Shown in pieces: positions 15,992 through 24,800 of a DNA stretch of 64,000 nucleotides (position 1 is its first letter; each line of letters begins with the position of its first letter). The notes under the pieces were generated by a model, which was not told the DNA's origin, did not search any database, and worked only from the letters and a program-made list of their open reading frames with translations. The translations under genes and the position numbers were made by a program. The stretch is from NCBI RefSeq assembly GCF_006346315.1, contig NZ_VDMR01000002.1:792468-856467 (forward strand), given 5' to 3'. The DNA comes from Nocardioides litoris. Lineage in GTDB: Bacteria > Actinomycetota > Actinomycetes > Propionibacteriales > Nocardioidaceae.

Positions 15992-16102
15992 ATCGCCCAC
16001 GGGCACGAGTGGCGGCTGCTCGAGATCGAGTTCGAGGACGGCCACGCCACCCGCGTCCTCGGGTGCCGGGGCTGCGAGGAGGAGCGGCAGACCGCCCTCT
16101 AG
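15992..16102 (+). CDS. Small CxxC protein, apparent ATC start
   Basis: 36 residues: the frame reads AHGHEWRLLEIEFEDG, then a Cys-x-x-Cys (GCRGCEEE) and stops at TAG 16102. It resembles short actinobacterial proteins with the pattern HEWRL, FDDG and CxxC. Nearly every codon ends in G or C. There is no ATG, GTG or TTG in the open frame (open from 15944); GAGGAG at 15977-15982 is 9 bp before an in-frame ATC at 15992. A CTG at 15962 is the other option. Downstream of DUF6458 by 26 bp. Confidence 0.45.
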   Translation: MAHGHEWRLLEIEFEDGHATRVLGCRGCEEERQTAL

Positions 16103-16144
16103 CCGCCACGCCCTCGGGCCGCGCGCCCTCGAGCCCGCCGGACC

Positions 16145-16189
16145 GCGCGCCCCGCCGTCGTCACCACCCCCACGGACGGCGGGGCGCGC
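16145..16189. terminator. Strong hairpin, terminator
   Basis: Perfect 15-bp stem (GCGCGCCCCGCCGTC and its complement) with a 15-nt loop, about 40 bp after the small CxxC frame and before the next gene on the same strand. Confidence 0.7.
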
Positions 16190-16308
16190 CCTGGCGGCCC
16201 ACCCGGCGAGGAGGACCCGCGCCCGGGTGGTAGGAACGACCACCACGCACACGTGCGACCTGGCCGCCGACGGGCGGTCGGAGCACCTCGACCACCGCGG
16301 AGGGCCAC

Positions 16309-16848
16309 GTGGCGCAGCGCAGGGCGATCATCTTCCACGGGACCGGCGCGCACCCCGACGTCGTGTGGCTCCCGTGGCTGCGACGGAGGCTGGCCGAGCG
16401 CGGCTACGTCGTCGACGCGCCCCACCACCCCGGCCTGAACGTCGAACCGATCGCCACGTTCCTGCCGAAGGTCCTGGGAGCCCACACCTTCGACGAGCAC
16501 ACCGTGCTGGTCGGTCACTCCGGGGGCGCGGCGCTGCTCCTCGCCGTCCTGCAGCACATCGACGTGCGGGTGGACCAGGCGATCCTGGTGGCCGGCTACT
16601 GCACCCCGCCCAACGACGCCGACGAACCCGTGCTGCAGGAGTCCTACGACTGGTCGGCCATCCGCGCCCACGTCCGTGACCTGTACTTCGTCAACTCCCG
16701 CGTCGACCCGTACGGCTGCGACGACCGGCAGGGTCGGGCGATGCTCGAGCGGCTCGGGGGCACGCAGGTCGTGCGCGACGACGGACACTTCGGCGACGTC
16801 GACCAGCCCTACGAGTCCTTCGAGCTGCTCGACCGGCTGATCGACTGA
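16309..16848 (+). CDS. RBBP9/YdeN-type alpha/beta hydrolase
   Basis: 179 residues. IIFHGTGAHPDVVWLPWL (oxyanion region), nucleophile Ser in VGHSGGAALLL near residue 70, acid in NSRVDPYG and His in DDGHFGD near the C-terminus. Small serine hydrolase of the DUF1749/RBBP9-like group; substrate unknown. GTG start. The last codons and the stop lie inside a tandem octamer repeat that continues past the gene. Confidence 0.85.
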   Translation: MAQRRAIIFHGTGAHPDVVWLPWLRRRLAERGYVVDAPHHPGLNVEPIATFLPKVLGAHTFDEHTVLVGHSGGAALLLAVLQHIDVRVDQAILVAGYCTPPNDADEPVLQESYDWSAIRAHVRDLYFVNSRVDPYGCDDRQGRAMLERLGGTQVVRDDGHFGDVDQPYESFELLDRLID

Positions 16849-16884
16849 TCGACTGATCGACTGACCGACTGACCGACTGACCGA
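16837..16884. repeat. Tandem octamer repeat across a stop codon
   Basis: Six uninterrupted 8-bp units: three CTGATCGA then three CTGACCGA. The first unit holds the last sense codons of the hydrolase gene and the TGA stop falls in units 1-2. Because 8 is not a multiple of 3, changes in copy number alter the frame after the stop only. Confidence 0.95.
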
Positions 16885-16952
16885 CGGCGCAGCAGGGCGC
16901 GGGAGCCGCCGTCGGGCACTCGGGACCGGAGCGGGTCGGGCACACTCCACCC

Positions 16953-17441
16953 GTGGGCTCGACCTACCACTACCTCGCGGCGCCGGGCACCGACACGCTG
17001 GTGCCGGACCGGCTTGCCGCCCTGCTGGGGCCGCCCTCCGTCCGCAGCGGGCACGGGTCGACGTGGGCCGGCACGGCCGGCCCGCCGGACCGCCCCGTGG
17101 TCTCCCTCTTCCCGCCCCGGCAGCACCGCGCCGACGTCTGGACGGTGGGGGAGGTCCACTTCCTCGGACGTCGGGGCCTCGACCCGGCGGCGGACCGGGC
17201 CAGGGCCGGCTTCGCACGCTGGTGGGCGTCGTACCCCGTGGTCTTCCGCCAGCCGTCGGCCGCGGGCGGCTGCGACGACTGGGCCTGGCAGCTGCGGGGC
17301 TCCGTGCGCAACACCACGCCGGTCCTGCGGGCGACGCCGAGCGGGGAGGAGGCCCTCGGCGCCGGGGTGTTCTTCGTGGCCGACGGTGACGACGGGCCGC
17401 CCGTCGCCGCGGTGCTCAGGGAGATGGACCGGCTGCGCTGA
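16953..17441 (+). CDS. Conserved-looking hypothetical protein
   Basis: 162 residues, GTG start. Begins GSTYHYLAAPGTD and continues as a mixed alpha/beta soluble protein rich in Trp (AWQLRG, FARWWASYP). No signal peptide, no membrane segment, no known motif. GC at third positions is high and regular, so it is coding. Same strand as the hydrolase but after the octamer repeat; no functional hint from neighbours. Confidence 0.7.
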   Translation: MGSTYHYLAAPGTDTLVPDRLAALLGPPSVRSGHGSTWAGTAGPPDRPVVSLFPPRQHRADVWTVGEVHFLGRRGLDPAADRARAGFARWWASYPVVFRQPSAAGGCDDWAWQLRGSVRNTTPVLRATPSGEEALGAGVFFVADGDDGPPVAAVLREMDRLR

Positions 17442-17576
17442 CGGCGCGCAGGAGGTGCCGGTCGCGGCTGGGCCGCGGGTGAGAACCGGCTCATCGAGGG
17501 CTCACACCCGCCTCACGCTGACCCGTCAGGTTGGGGTACGACCGCCACCCGGACCGACCACGTTGGAGCCCGTCCC

Positions 17577-18773
17577 ATGCGCCTGCGCATCCTCATCGCC
17601 CCGTCCGGCTTCAAGGAGAGCCTGAGTGCCCGTCAGGTGGCCGACTGCGTCGCCAGCGGCGTACGCCGGGCCGTGCCGGACGCCCTGATCCGCAAGGCCC
17701 CGCTGGCCGACGGCGGGGAGGGGTTCGCCGAGGCCCTGGTCGCCGCGGTGGGCGGCGAGCTGCACCCGGTCCGGGTGACCGGGCCGGTGGGCGAGCCGGT
17801 CGAGGCCCACTTCGGGATGCTCGCGGGGGAGAGCGTGCCGACCGCCGTGCTCGAGATGGCGGCCGCGGCCGGGCTGCGGCACGTGCCGCCGGGGCGGCGC
17901 GACCCGCTCGAGACCACGACCCGCGGCGTGGGTGAGCTCGTCGCGGCCGCGCTCGACCGGGGCGCGCGGCGCATCCTGGTCGGCTGCGGCGACTCCGGCA
18001 CCAACGACGGCGGGGCCGGCATGGCCCAGGCCCTCGGTGCCCGGCTCCTCGACGCCGACGGCGACGAGATCGGCCCCGGCGGGCGCGAGCTGCTGCGCCT
18101 GGACCGCATCGAGCTCGGCGGCCTGGACCCCCGGCTGGCCGAGTGCACCCTCGACGTGGCCTGCAACTGGACCAACGTGCTCACCGGCCCCCAGGGCGTC
18201 GCCCGGGTCTACGGCCCGCAGAAGGGCGCCGACGAGGAGACGGTCGAGGTGCTGGAGAAGGCACTGCTGCACTACGCCGACGTCGTCGAGGCCGCCACCG
18301 GCACCGACGTGCGCACCGCCCCCGGCTCGGGCGCCTCCGGCGGTCTCGGCGCCGGGCTGTCGGCCCTGCTGGGCGCGACCCTGCACTCGCGGTTCGACAT
18401 CATCACCGAGTACCTCGCCTTCGACCACCTGCTCGCCGAGTGCGACCTGGTCATCACCGCCGAGGGCGCCATCGACCGGCAGACGCCCCGGGGCAAGGTG
18501 CCGGCCGAGGTCGCGGCGCACGCCGCCCGCCTCGACGTGCCCGTCATCGCCCTGACCGGCACCGTCGGGGAGGGCGTGCAGGCGGCGGTCGACGCCGGCC
18601 TCGACGCCTACGGCTCGATCCTCACCGCCCCGTGCACCCTCGACGAGGCCCTCGTGCGGGCCGACGAGCTGCTCATCGCCGCAGCCGAGCAGGCCCTGCG
18701 GATGATGCTGGTCGGGCGGCGGCTGGCCTGGCAGGAGCTCGACGCCGCCGAGTCCGGCAGCCGGCGGCACTGA
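17577..18773 (+). CDS. glxK: Glycerate kinase (GarK/GlxK type)
   Basis: 398 residues, full length for type-1 glycerate kinases. PSGFKESLSARQVA at the N-terminus, ADGGEGFAEAL, the central GCGDSGTNDGGAGMAQALG, and ITAEGAIDRQTPRGKVP near residue 300. Phosphorylates D-glycerate with ATP to 2- or 3-phosphoglycerate, feeding lower glycolysis. First gene of an operon: the start of the next gene overlaps its stop (ATGA/TGATG at 18771-18775), and a DASS transporter closes the operon, so uptake and phosphorylation of glycerate or a related acid is likely. Confidence 0.93.
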   Translation: MRLRILIAPSGFKESLSARQVADCVASGVRRAVPDALIRKAPLADGGEGFAEALVAAVGGELHPVRVTGPVGEPVEAHFGMLAGESVPTAVLEMAAAAGLRHVPPGRRDPLETTTRGVGELVAAALDRGARRILVGCGDSGTNDGGAGMAQALGARLLDADGDEIGPGGRELLRLDRIELGGLDPRLAECTLDVACNWTNVLTGPQGVARVYGPQKGADEETVEVLEKALLHYADVVEAATGTDVRTAPGSGASGGLGAGLSALLGATLHSRFDIITEYLAFDHLLAECDLVITAEGAIDRQTPRGKVPAEVAAHAARLDVPVIALTGTVGEGVQAAVDAGLDAYGSILTAPCTLDEALVRADELLIAAAEQALRMMLVGRRLAWQELDAAESGSRRH

Positions 18774-19156
18774 TGGCGCTGCTCGCCCGGGCGGCGGTGC
18801 TCGCCGTGCTGCTGGCCGTCCCCCTCGCCCTCGCCCTGGCCTCCCAGGTGCTCGCCGAGCGCCCCGGCCGTCCCGACGTCGACGCGCCCGCGGTGCGGCT
18901 CGACGGCGACCCCGGGACGGGCGGGCAGCCGGCCGACCCCGGGGCCGCCCCGACGACGCCCGCCCCGGCGACGCCCGCCCCGACCGCGCCCGCCCCGACC
19001 GCGCCCGCCCCGACCTCGCCCGCCCCGTCCGGGCCGCCGACCCGCGGACCGGGCCCCCGGGTCGTGGAGCCGTCGGTGCCGCCGGCCGACGACGACGGCG
19101 ACGATGACGGCGATGACGGGGCCGACGACCGGGACGACGACGGCGATGACGACTGA
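18773..19156 (+). CDS. Exported or membrane-anchored acidic low-complexity protein
   Basis: 127 residues. A hydrophobic N-terminus (ALLARAAVLAVLLAVPLALA) acts as signal or anchor. The middle is Pro/Ala/Thr repeats (APTAPAPTAPAPTSPAP) and the C-terminus is almost pure Asp with Gly (DDDGDDDGDDG). Overlaps glxK at its start and the sensor kinase at its end. An extracytoplasmic, flexible, polyanionic tail could bind cations or interact with the sensor; this is inference, no family recognised. Confidence 0.75.
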   Translation: MALLARAAVLAVLLAVPLALALASQVLAERPGRPDVDAPAVRLDGDPGTGGQPADPGAAPTTPAPATPAPTAPAPTAPAPTSPAPSGPPTRGPGPRVVEPSVPPADDDGDDDGDDGADDRDDDGDDD

Positions 19157-20714
19157 GCCCGACCGGGCCGGGCGGCGTACGACGGTGCGGACGGGGTCAC
19201 CGATCCCCGCCCGCCTGCGCATCGTCGCCTGGATCACCCTGGCCACCTCGCTCGTGCTGCTGGCCGTCGTGCTCACGGTGCGCAGCGCGCTGCTCACCGA
19301 CGTCGAGGACGCGGCCAACGAGAGCGTGCAGCAGGAGGTCGACGAGTTCCGCACGTTCGCCGCGGAGGGCCGCGACCCCGAGACGGGCGGACCGTTCGCC
19401 TCGGCCGGACGGCTCCTCGAGCTCTACCTGCAGCGCCAGTTTCCCGGTCGGGCCGAGGTCTTCGTCGGGTACGACGCCGGGGTGCCGGCCGGCACCTCCC
19501 CGCTGGTCGTGCAGGACCTCGACGACCGCTACGGCCTGCTCGACGATCCCGACCTGGTCGCGGAGCTGGTCGAGTCCGAGGCCGCCTCCGGCATCGCCGA
19601 GGTCGACGGCCGGTCCTTCCGGTGGGGCACCGCGGAGGTCGTCGACCGGGGCGGCGTCCGCACCGGCGAGCTCCTCGTGGCCGCGTTCGTCGAGCCGGGA
19701 CGCGCCGAGGTCGCCCGGACGACGCAGCTGATCGTCGGGGTCAGCCTGGGCGGCCTGCTGCTCACCGCGGGGATCGCGTTCGTCGTCGCCGGGCAGATCC
19801 TCGCCCCCGTGCGCACGGTGCGGCGGGCGGCCGCCCGCATCACCCGGGCCGACCTGAGCCGCCGCATCGAGGTCCGCGGACGCGACGACCTGGCCGCGCT
19901 CGCCTCGACCTTCAACTCCATGCTCGACCGGCTCGAGGGGTCCTTCCGCTCCCAGCGCCACTTCGTGCGGGTCGCGGACCGGCACATCCGAGGGCCGGTC
20001 GACCTCCTCGCCGACCCGACCACCCCGCCCGAGGACCGGGCACGGGCCGCGCGACGCATCCGGTCGACCCTCGACGACATGGCGCTGCTCACCTCCAGCC
20101 AGCTGCCCGGCTTCGCCGACCCCGCCGACGTCGAGGTCGCGCGGCTCGGCGACGACCTCGCGCGCGCCGCGGCCGGGGCCGCTCCCGACCACGACTGGGA
20201 GCTGCGCCTGACCGGGTCCGGCGCCGCCCACGTCGACCCCGGCCTGCTCCGGGCGGCCACCGTGGCCCTGGCCGAGAACGCCGCCGCCGAGCACGCCGGG
20301 CCCCGGCCGCTGCGGCTGGGGGTCGAGGCGGGCGCCACCCACCTCGATGTCTGGGTCGAGGACGACGGCCCCGGGCTGGCGGAGGAGCAGGCCCAGCACG
20401 TGCTGGACCGCTACACCGACCTGGCCGACGACGACGCCGGCGGGCCCGACGCGCCGACCGGTCTCGGGCTCGCCGTGGTCCGGGCGGTCGCCGACGCCCA
20501 CGACGGCAGCGCGTGGGTCGAGACCGCGCCGGGCGAGGGCGCCCGGTTCGGGGTCCGGGTGCCGCTGGGGCCGCCCGTCCCGGCCAGGTCCGGCAGGCGC
20601 GACGCCACCCGCGACGAGGACACCCGCGACGACACGGCCGAGACCACCGACACCACCACCGGCGCCACCTCCGGCGACACCACCGGCGACACCACGGCCA
20701 CGGGGGCCCGGTGA
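19146..20714 (+). CDS. Sensor kinase with a degenerate H box (pseudo-histidine kinase)
   Basis: 522 residues. TM1 about residues 20-42, extracytoplasmic loop to about 190, TM2 about 195-218, HAMP to about 268, then a dimerisation helix and a HATPase domain with LAENAAAEHA (N box), EDDGPGL (G1) and GLGLAVV (G2). Where kinases have SHELRTP, this one reads ADRHIRGPV: the phospho-acceptor His is Arg279 and the following Glu is His280. ATP binding looks intact but normal autophosphorylation does not. A Thr/Asp-rich tail follows. No response regulator in the operon. ATG 19146 avoids a low-complexity extension. Confidence 0.85.
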   Translation: MTTEPDRAGRRTTVRTGSPIPARLRIVAWITLATSLVLLAVVLTVRSALLTDVEDAANESVQQEVDEFRTFAAEGRDPETGGPFASAGRLLELYLQRQFPGRAEVFVGYDAGVPAGTSPLVVQDLDDRYGLLDDPDLVAELVESEAASGIAEVDGRSFRWGTAEVVDRGGVRTGELLVAAFVEPGRAEVARTTQLIVGVSLGGLLLTAGIAFVVAGQILAPVRTVRRAAARITRADLSRRIEVRGRDDLAALASTFNSMLDRLEGSFRSQRHFVRVADRHIRGPVDLLADPTTPPEDRARAARRIRSTLDDMALLTSSQLPGFADPADVEVARLGDDLARAAAGAAPDHDWELRLTGSGAAHVDPGLLRAATVALAENAAAEHAGPRPLRLGVEAGATHLDVWVEDDGPGLAEEQAQHVLDRYTDLADDDAGGPDAPTGLGLAVVRAVADAHDGSAWVETAPGEGARFGVRVPLGPPVPARSGRRDATRDEDTRDDTAETTDTTTGATSGDTTGDTTATGAR

Positions 20715-22249
20715 GGACCCGCTGGACCACCGTCCCGCCCCGCGAGGAGGCCCTGGCCGCCGTCGACGGGCCCGACGGCCGGCCACCCCGCCCCGGCTGG
20801 TCGTCGCTGCGGCCCTACGTCGTCGCCGGGCTGACGATGGTGCTGCTGGTCGGCGGCATCGTGCTGCTCACCGGGGGCGCCGGAGGCGCCGGCGACCGCG
20901 ACGCCGGGCTCGGCCGCGACGGCCAGGTCACGCTGGTCGTGTTCGCCCTGGCCGTGTGGGCGTGGGTCTTCACCTCCCTCGACGACACCTACGTCGCCCT
21001 CGGGGCCACGGTCTCGCTGGTGCTGCTCGGCGTGCTGTCGACCGACGAGATGTTCCAGACCCTCGGCGACGACACGGTGTGGCTGCTGCTGGCCGCGTTC
21101 GTCATCGCGGCGGGGGTCACCTCCTCCGGCCTGGCCACCCGCGCCACGGCGTACGTCGTCTCGGCGGCGCGCTCGCCCCGGCAGCTGGCCCACCTGCTGA
21201 CCGCGGCCCTGGTCGTCACGACCTTCGCCGTGCCGTCGACGTCGGGTCGCGCCGCGCTCGCCCTGCCGGTCTTCCTGGCCCTCGCGGCGGTCTTCGCCGA
21301 CCGGCCGCGGCTGGTCAAGGCGCTCGCCCTGCTCTTCCCGACCGTCATCCTGCTCTCGGCGGTCGGGTCGCTGCTGGGCGCGGGGGCGCACCTGGTGACC
21401 AGCGAGATCCTGCGCACCGCGGTGGGGGAGGGCATCTCGTTCGTCGACTGGGTCCTGCTCGGCCTGCCCCTGGCCGTGGTGTCCTCGCACCTGGCCGCCG
21501 AACTGGTGCTGCGGCTCTTCACCGACGCCGAGGAGCGCCGGCGGTCGCTGGTGCTGGCCCCGGCCGACTTCGAGGCCCAGGCGCCCGGCCCGGTCACCGG
21601 TCCGCTCTCGGTGGCCGAGTCGCGGGCGGCGCTGCTGCTGGCCGCCGTGGTCGTGCTGTGGTGCAGCGAGCCGCTGCACGGCGTCGACCCGGCCGTGGTG
21701 GCGCTGGTCGGCGCCCTGGTGGCGGCCTCGCCCCGCTACGGCTCGGTCAGCCTGTCCAAGGCCCTCAAGGCCGCGCCCTGGTCATTGCTGCTCTTCCTGG
21801 CCGCCACCTTGGCCCTGGGGTCGGCGCTGACGTCGTCGGGCGCGGCGGAATGGTTCGCCCGGCGAGTCTTCTCCGGGTTCACCGACTCCGGCGCCGCGGC
21901 CGTGCCGTTCCTGCTCGTCGTCATCGTCGTCTCGACCCTGATGCACCTGCTCGTGCAGTCGCGCTCGGCGCGGTCGTCGGTGCTGGTGCCGATCGTGGTC
22001 GCCCTCGCGCCCACCGTGGGCGTCGACCCGGTGGCCGCGGCGTTCGCCTCGACGGCCGCGGCGGGCTTCTGCCACACGCTGCCCTCGAGCGCCAAGCCCG
22101 TCGCGCTCTTCGCCCGGGTCGAGGGCACCGTGACCTACCGGCCCCCCGACCTGCTGCGCCTCTCGCTGTTCCTGGCACCGCTGAGCGCCGGCCTGGTCGC
22201 GGCGTTCACCTTCGTGGTGTGGCCGCTGCTCGGCCAGCCCTACCGTTGA
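20711..22249 (+). CDS. DASS/SLC13 family transporter
   Basis: 512 residues with about 12 transmembrane segments. Two halves each have the DASS hairpin/SNT-type region: in the first half VPSTSGRAALALPVFLA, in the second LVQSRSARSSVLVPIVVALA, with CHTLPSSAKP near the C-terminus. Family members import dicarboxylates, citrate or related anions, usually coupled to sodium. GTG 20711 overlaps the kinase stop (GTGA). Substrate probably glycerate, tartronate or a dicarboxylate, judged from glxK in the operon. Confidence 0.88.
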   Translation: MRTRWTTVPPREEALAAVDGPDGRPPRPGWSSLRPYVVAGLTMVLLVGGIVLLTGGAGGAGDRDAGLGRDGQVTLVVFALAVWAWVFTSLDDTYVALGATVSLVLLGVLSTDEMFQTLGDDTVWLLLAAFVIAAGVTSSGLATRATAYVVSAARSPRQLAHLLTAALVVTTFAVPSTSGRAALALPVFLALAAVFADRPRLVKALALLFPTVILLSAVGSLLGAGAHLVTSEILRTAVGEGISFVDWVLLGLPLAVVSSHLAAELVLRLFTDAEERRRSLVLAPADFEAQAPGPVTGPLSVAESRAALLLAAVVVLWCSEPLHGVDPAVVALVGALVAASPRYGSVSLSKALKAAPWSLLLFLAATLALGSALTSSGAAEWFARRVFSGFTDSGAAAVPFLLVVIVVSTLMHLLVQSRSARSSVLVPIVVALAPTVGVDPVAAAFASTAAAGFCHTLPSSAKPVALFARVEGTVTYRPPDLLRLSLFLAPLSAGLVAAFTFVVWPLLGQPYR

Positions 22250-22263
22250 GGCCGGCCGGGGGT

Positions 22264-22470
22264 CTAGGGGCTCCCGTCGCCGTGCCGGGTGGGGCAGTCC
22301 GCGTTGGTGCAGGTGCGGACGTCCAGCGTCGGGTCGCCGCCCCCCACCACGCCGCCCGCCGGGCCGACGGGGCCGTCGGGGGCGTCGTCGGAGTCGTCGG
22401 CGCCGGGCCGGCGCGGCCCGACGTCGACCGGGGCCCCGCAGGTCCGGCAGGGGCGGTGGTCGTCGTACAT
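22264..22470 (-). CDS. Small zinc-ribbon protein
   Basis: 68 residues. Two Cys pairs frame an acidic, Gly/Pro-rich linker: PCRTCGAPVD near the N-terminus and RTCTNADCPTR near the C-terminus. This looks like a minimal four-cysteine zinc ribbon. It follows heme oxygenase on the same strand with a 62-bp gap. Role unknown; it could be an unrelated neighbour of the heme genes. Confidence 0.65.
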   Translation of the reverse strand: MYDDHRPCRTCGAPVDVGPRRPGADDSDDAPDGPVGPAGGVVGGGDPTLDVRTCTNADCPTRHGDGSP

Positions 22471-22532
22471 CGGGCACTCCCGGTGGGTCGGCGCGGCGGG
22501 CGGTCCCCGACCGGTGCCCCGTCGTCGCTCGG

Positions 22533-23213
22533 TCAGTCCGTGAGGGCGTCCAGCTCGGCGAACAGGGCGCCGTTGAGCTCGAAGGCCACCCGGACCTCGG
22601 CCACGACCGCGTCGACCTGGGACGCGTCGAGGTCGAGCGCGTCGAGGCGGGCGCGGTAGGCGTCCTTGTAGGGCTTGGGCCGGATGCCGGGGAAGGCGTA
22701 GAACGCGGTCCCCGTGCCCTGGCCGCCGAGGTCGTAGGCGCGGTCGAGGAGCCGGCCGATGGCCTGGCCGCCGGACAGGTCGCCGAGGTAGCGGGTGTAG
22801 TGGTGGGCAAGGAGGGCGCCGCCCCACCCGTCGGCGGCCTGGGCGGACGCGGCGGCCAGCCGGTCGGCGTACGCCGTGGCGGCGGGGGAGTCGACGGGGA
22901 GGGTGACCGCCGGCCCGGGCGCCCAGTGGGCCAGGTCGGCGTCGATCGCGGCCAGCCGCTCCAGGGCGGGGTCGTGCACCGCGGCGACCGCCGGGTCGGC
23001 GGCGTGTGCGCGGACCGCCCGCTCCAGCGCGGCGTAGACGACGCGCAGGCGCCGCAGGTAGTCGGCGTAGGCCGCCGGGGCGAGCCCACCCGCGAGCAGC
23101 CGGGTCATGAAGGGGGAGCCCTCGGTCGCCTCGTGCTCGGCGCGGGAGCCCTCGCGGACGGCGGTCGAGAGGCGGGGCGTGGTCGCCGGGCCGGCGGGAG
23201 CGGTCAGGGTCAT
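22533..23213 (-). CDS. hmuO: Biliverdin-producing heme oxygenase
   Basis: 226 residues. LSTAVREGSRAEHEATEG carries the proximal heme ligand His near residue 27, and the distal helix has YLGDLSGGQAIGR near 145. AFYAFPGI and KPYKDAYRARLD are also family features. Cleaves heme to biliverdin, CO and Fe(II) in the cytosol, releasing iron brought in by the upstream hmuTUV. A strong hairpin lies between it and the HtaA gene, so it may have its own promoter; GAGGA precedes the ATG. Confidence 0.95.
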   Translation of the reverse strand: MTLTAPAGPATTPRLSTAVREGSRAEHEATEGSPFMTRLLAGGLAPAAYADYLRRLRVVYAALERAVRAHAADPAVAAVHDPALERLAAIDADLAHWAPGPAVTLPVDSPAATAYADRLAAASAQAADGWGGALLAHHYTRYLGDLSGGQAIGRLLDRAYDLGGQGTGTAFYAFPGIRPKPYKDAYRARLDALDLDASQVDAVVAEVRVAFELNGALFAELDALTD

Positions 23214-23268
23214 CGGGGTCCTCGGGTGGCGGGGGGTGGCGGGGGCTGGCGGGGGTGGTGCGGGGGGT

Positions 23269-23302
23269 CTCGACGCCCGGCGGCGGGCCGCCGGGCGTCG
23301 AG
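23269..23302 (-). terminator. Hairpin between HtaA gene and hmuO
   Basis: Perfect 15-bp stem CTCGACGCCCGGCGG / CCGCCGGGCGTCGAG with a CGGG loop, 17 bp past the HtaA stop. Likely terminates or attenuates the hmuT-htaA transcript before hmuO. Confidence 0.7.
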
Positions 23303-23319
23303 GGCGGCTCGAGGGTGGT

Positions 23320-24800
23320 TCAGCGCCGCACGCGGTACGTCGTGGTGCGGCGCGAGCCGGAGACGTCGGTGCTGCCGGAGTAGGTGACCACGGCCCGGTA
23401 GGTGCGCGGGGCGGTCTTGGGCAACCTGATGACGGCGCGCCCGGCCCGCAGGGCCGGGGTGGCGCGCTTGACGACCTTGCCGCCGCCGCGGACGACCACC
23501 GTGACCCGGCCGGTGGGGGTGGTGGTCGGCGAGGCCACGGTGACGACCAGCCGGCCGGCCTTGCGGCGGGTGGGCAAGGCCCCGACCCGGGCGGTGGTCG
23601 ACGTGACGGCCCGGCTCACCACGAGGACGGTCGAGGCCGTCGAGCCGGCGGTGTCGTCGTTGCCGGAGAAGGTGGCGGTCAGCGGGTGCCGGCGGGCGGC
23701 GGGGCGGCCGAGGTCGACGACCGCGCGGCCGTCGGTCAGCGCGACGGGGGCGCCGAGGGCGGTCGAGCCGCTGCGCAGCGTGACGGTGCCGGCCGTGCTG
23801 CCCTCGCTGGCCACGGTGACCACGGCGACGGCGCGCTGCCCGTGGCGCACGGCCGGGGCGCTCACCGACACGGTCGAGGTCGCCCTGACCGGGGCGGGCG
23901 GGGCGGGCTGGAAGGCCACGGTGAACGGGTTGGCGACCTTGCGGGCGTCGGCCGAGCCGCCGGTGGAGTACCAGTAGGGGCCCTGGCCGACCTGCTGCTG
24001 GAAGTCGACGAAGGCCTGCGGGAAGGCGCCCCAGGCCGCCGACGTGGTGCTCTGGGGCGACCCGCCCGCCGGTGCGGTGTAGACGACCTCGCGGTAGGCC
24101 GGCGTGGCGGTGAGGCCCTGCTCGCCGACGTCCACGCCGCTCACGGCGGCCACGGGCACGCGGACCGGCGTGAGGGCCTGCCACTCCGAGCTGTCGTCCT
24201 GCGAGGTGGCGTAGCCGCTCACCGTCGCGGTGACGGTGCCCGAGCCGTCGGTGAGCGAGAGCACCGGGTCGGAGAGGCTGAAGAACGTCATGCCCGAGTA
24301 GAACAGCATCGTCGCGTCGCCGTCCCAGGTGATGGTGCCTGAGTCGGTCGCGGCGTCGACGGTCCCGGTGCCGCCGCCGAAGGCCAGCCGGGTCTCGCCG
24401 CGCGCCCCGGTGAAGGGGCTCGCGGGGACGCCGGACCGGTTGGTGCGGGTGCCGGCGAACGTCGCGGTGGCCCAGCTGCCGTCGGGCTGGAGGTCCTCCA
24501 CGGTGACGTCGCCGGCGGTGGCCGACCAGCCGGCGGGCTTGCCGTTGGACCAGGTCGCGCCGCCGTCGGCCAGCGTCTGGCCGCCGGCGCCGGGGTCGCC
24601 GACCAGGCCGGCGGACATCAGGTTCCAGGTGCCGGGCGCGAAGGCGCCGGCGGTGGCCTCGTTGTTGAGGTCCCAGGTGAAGGTCGCGTCGGTGACCGCG
24701 ACCGGAGCGGCCTGGGCCGGGGCGGCGCCGAGGGCGACGGCACCGGCTGCGGCCACGGCGAGCGAGGTCAGCGCGGTGGTGGCGCGGCGGGCGAGGGGGT

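Noticed and set aside
16837..16884. Short regular repeat as a possible CRISPR array
   Set aside because: The units are 8 bp and directly adjacent with no spacers; it is a simple tandem repeat.
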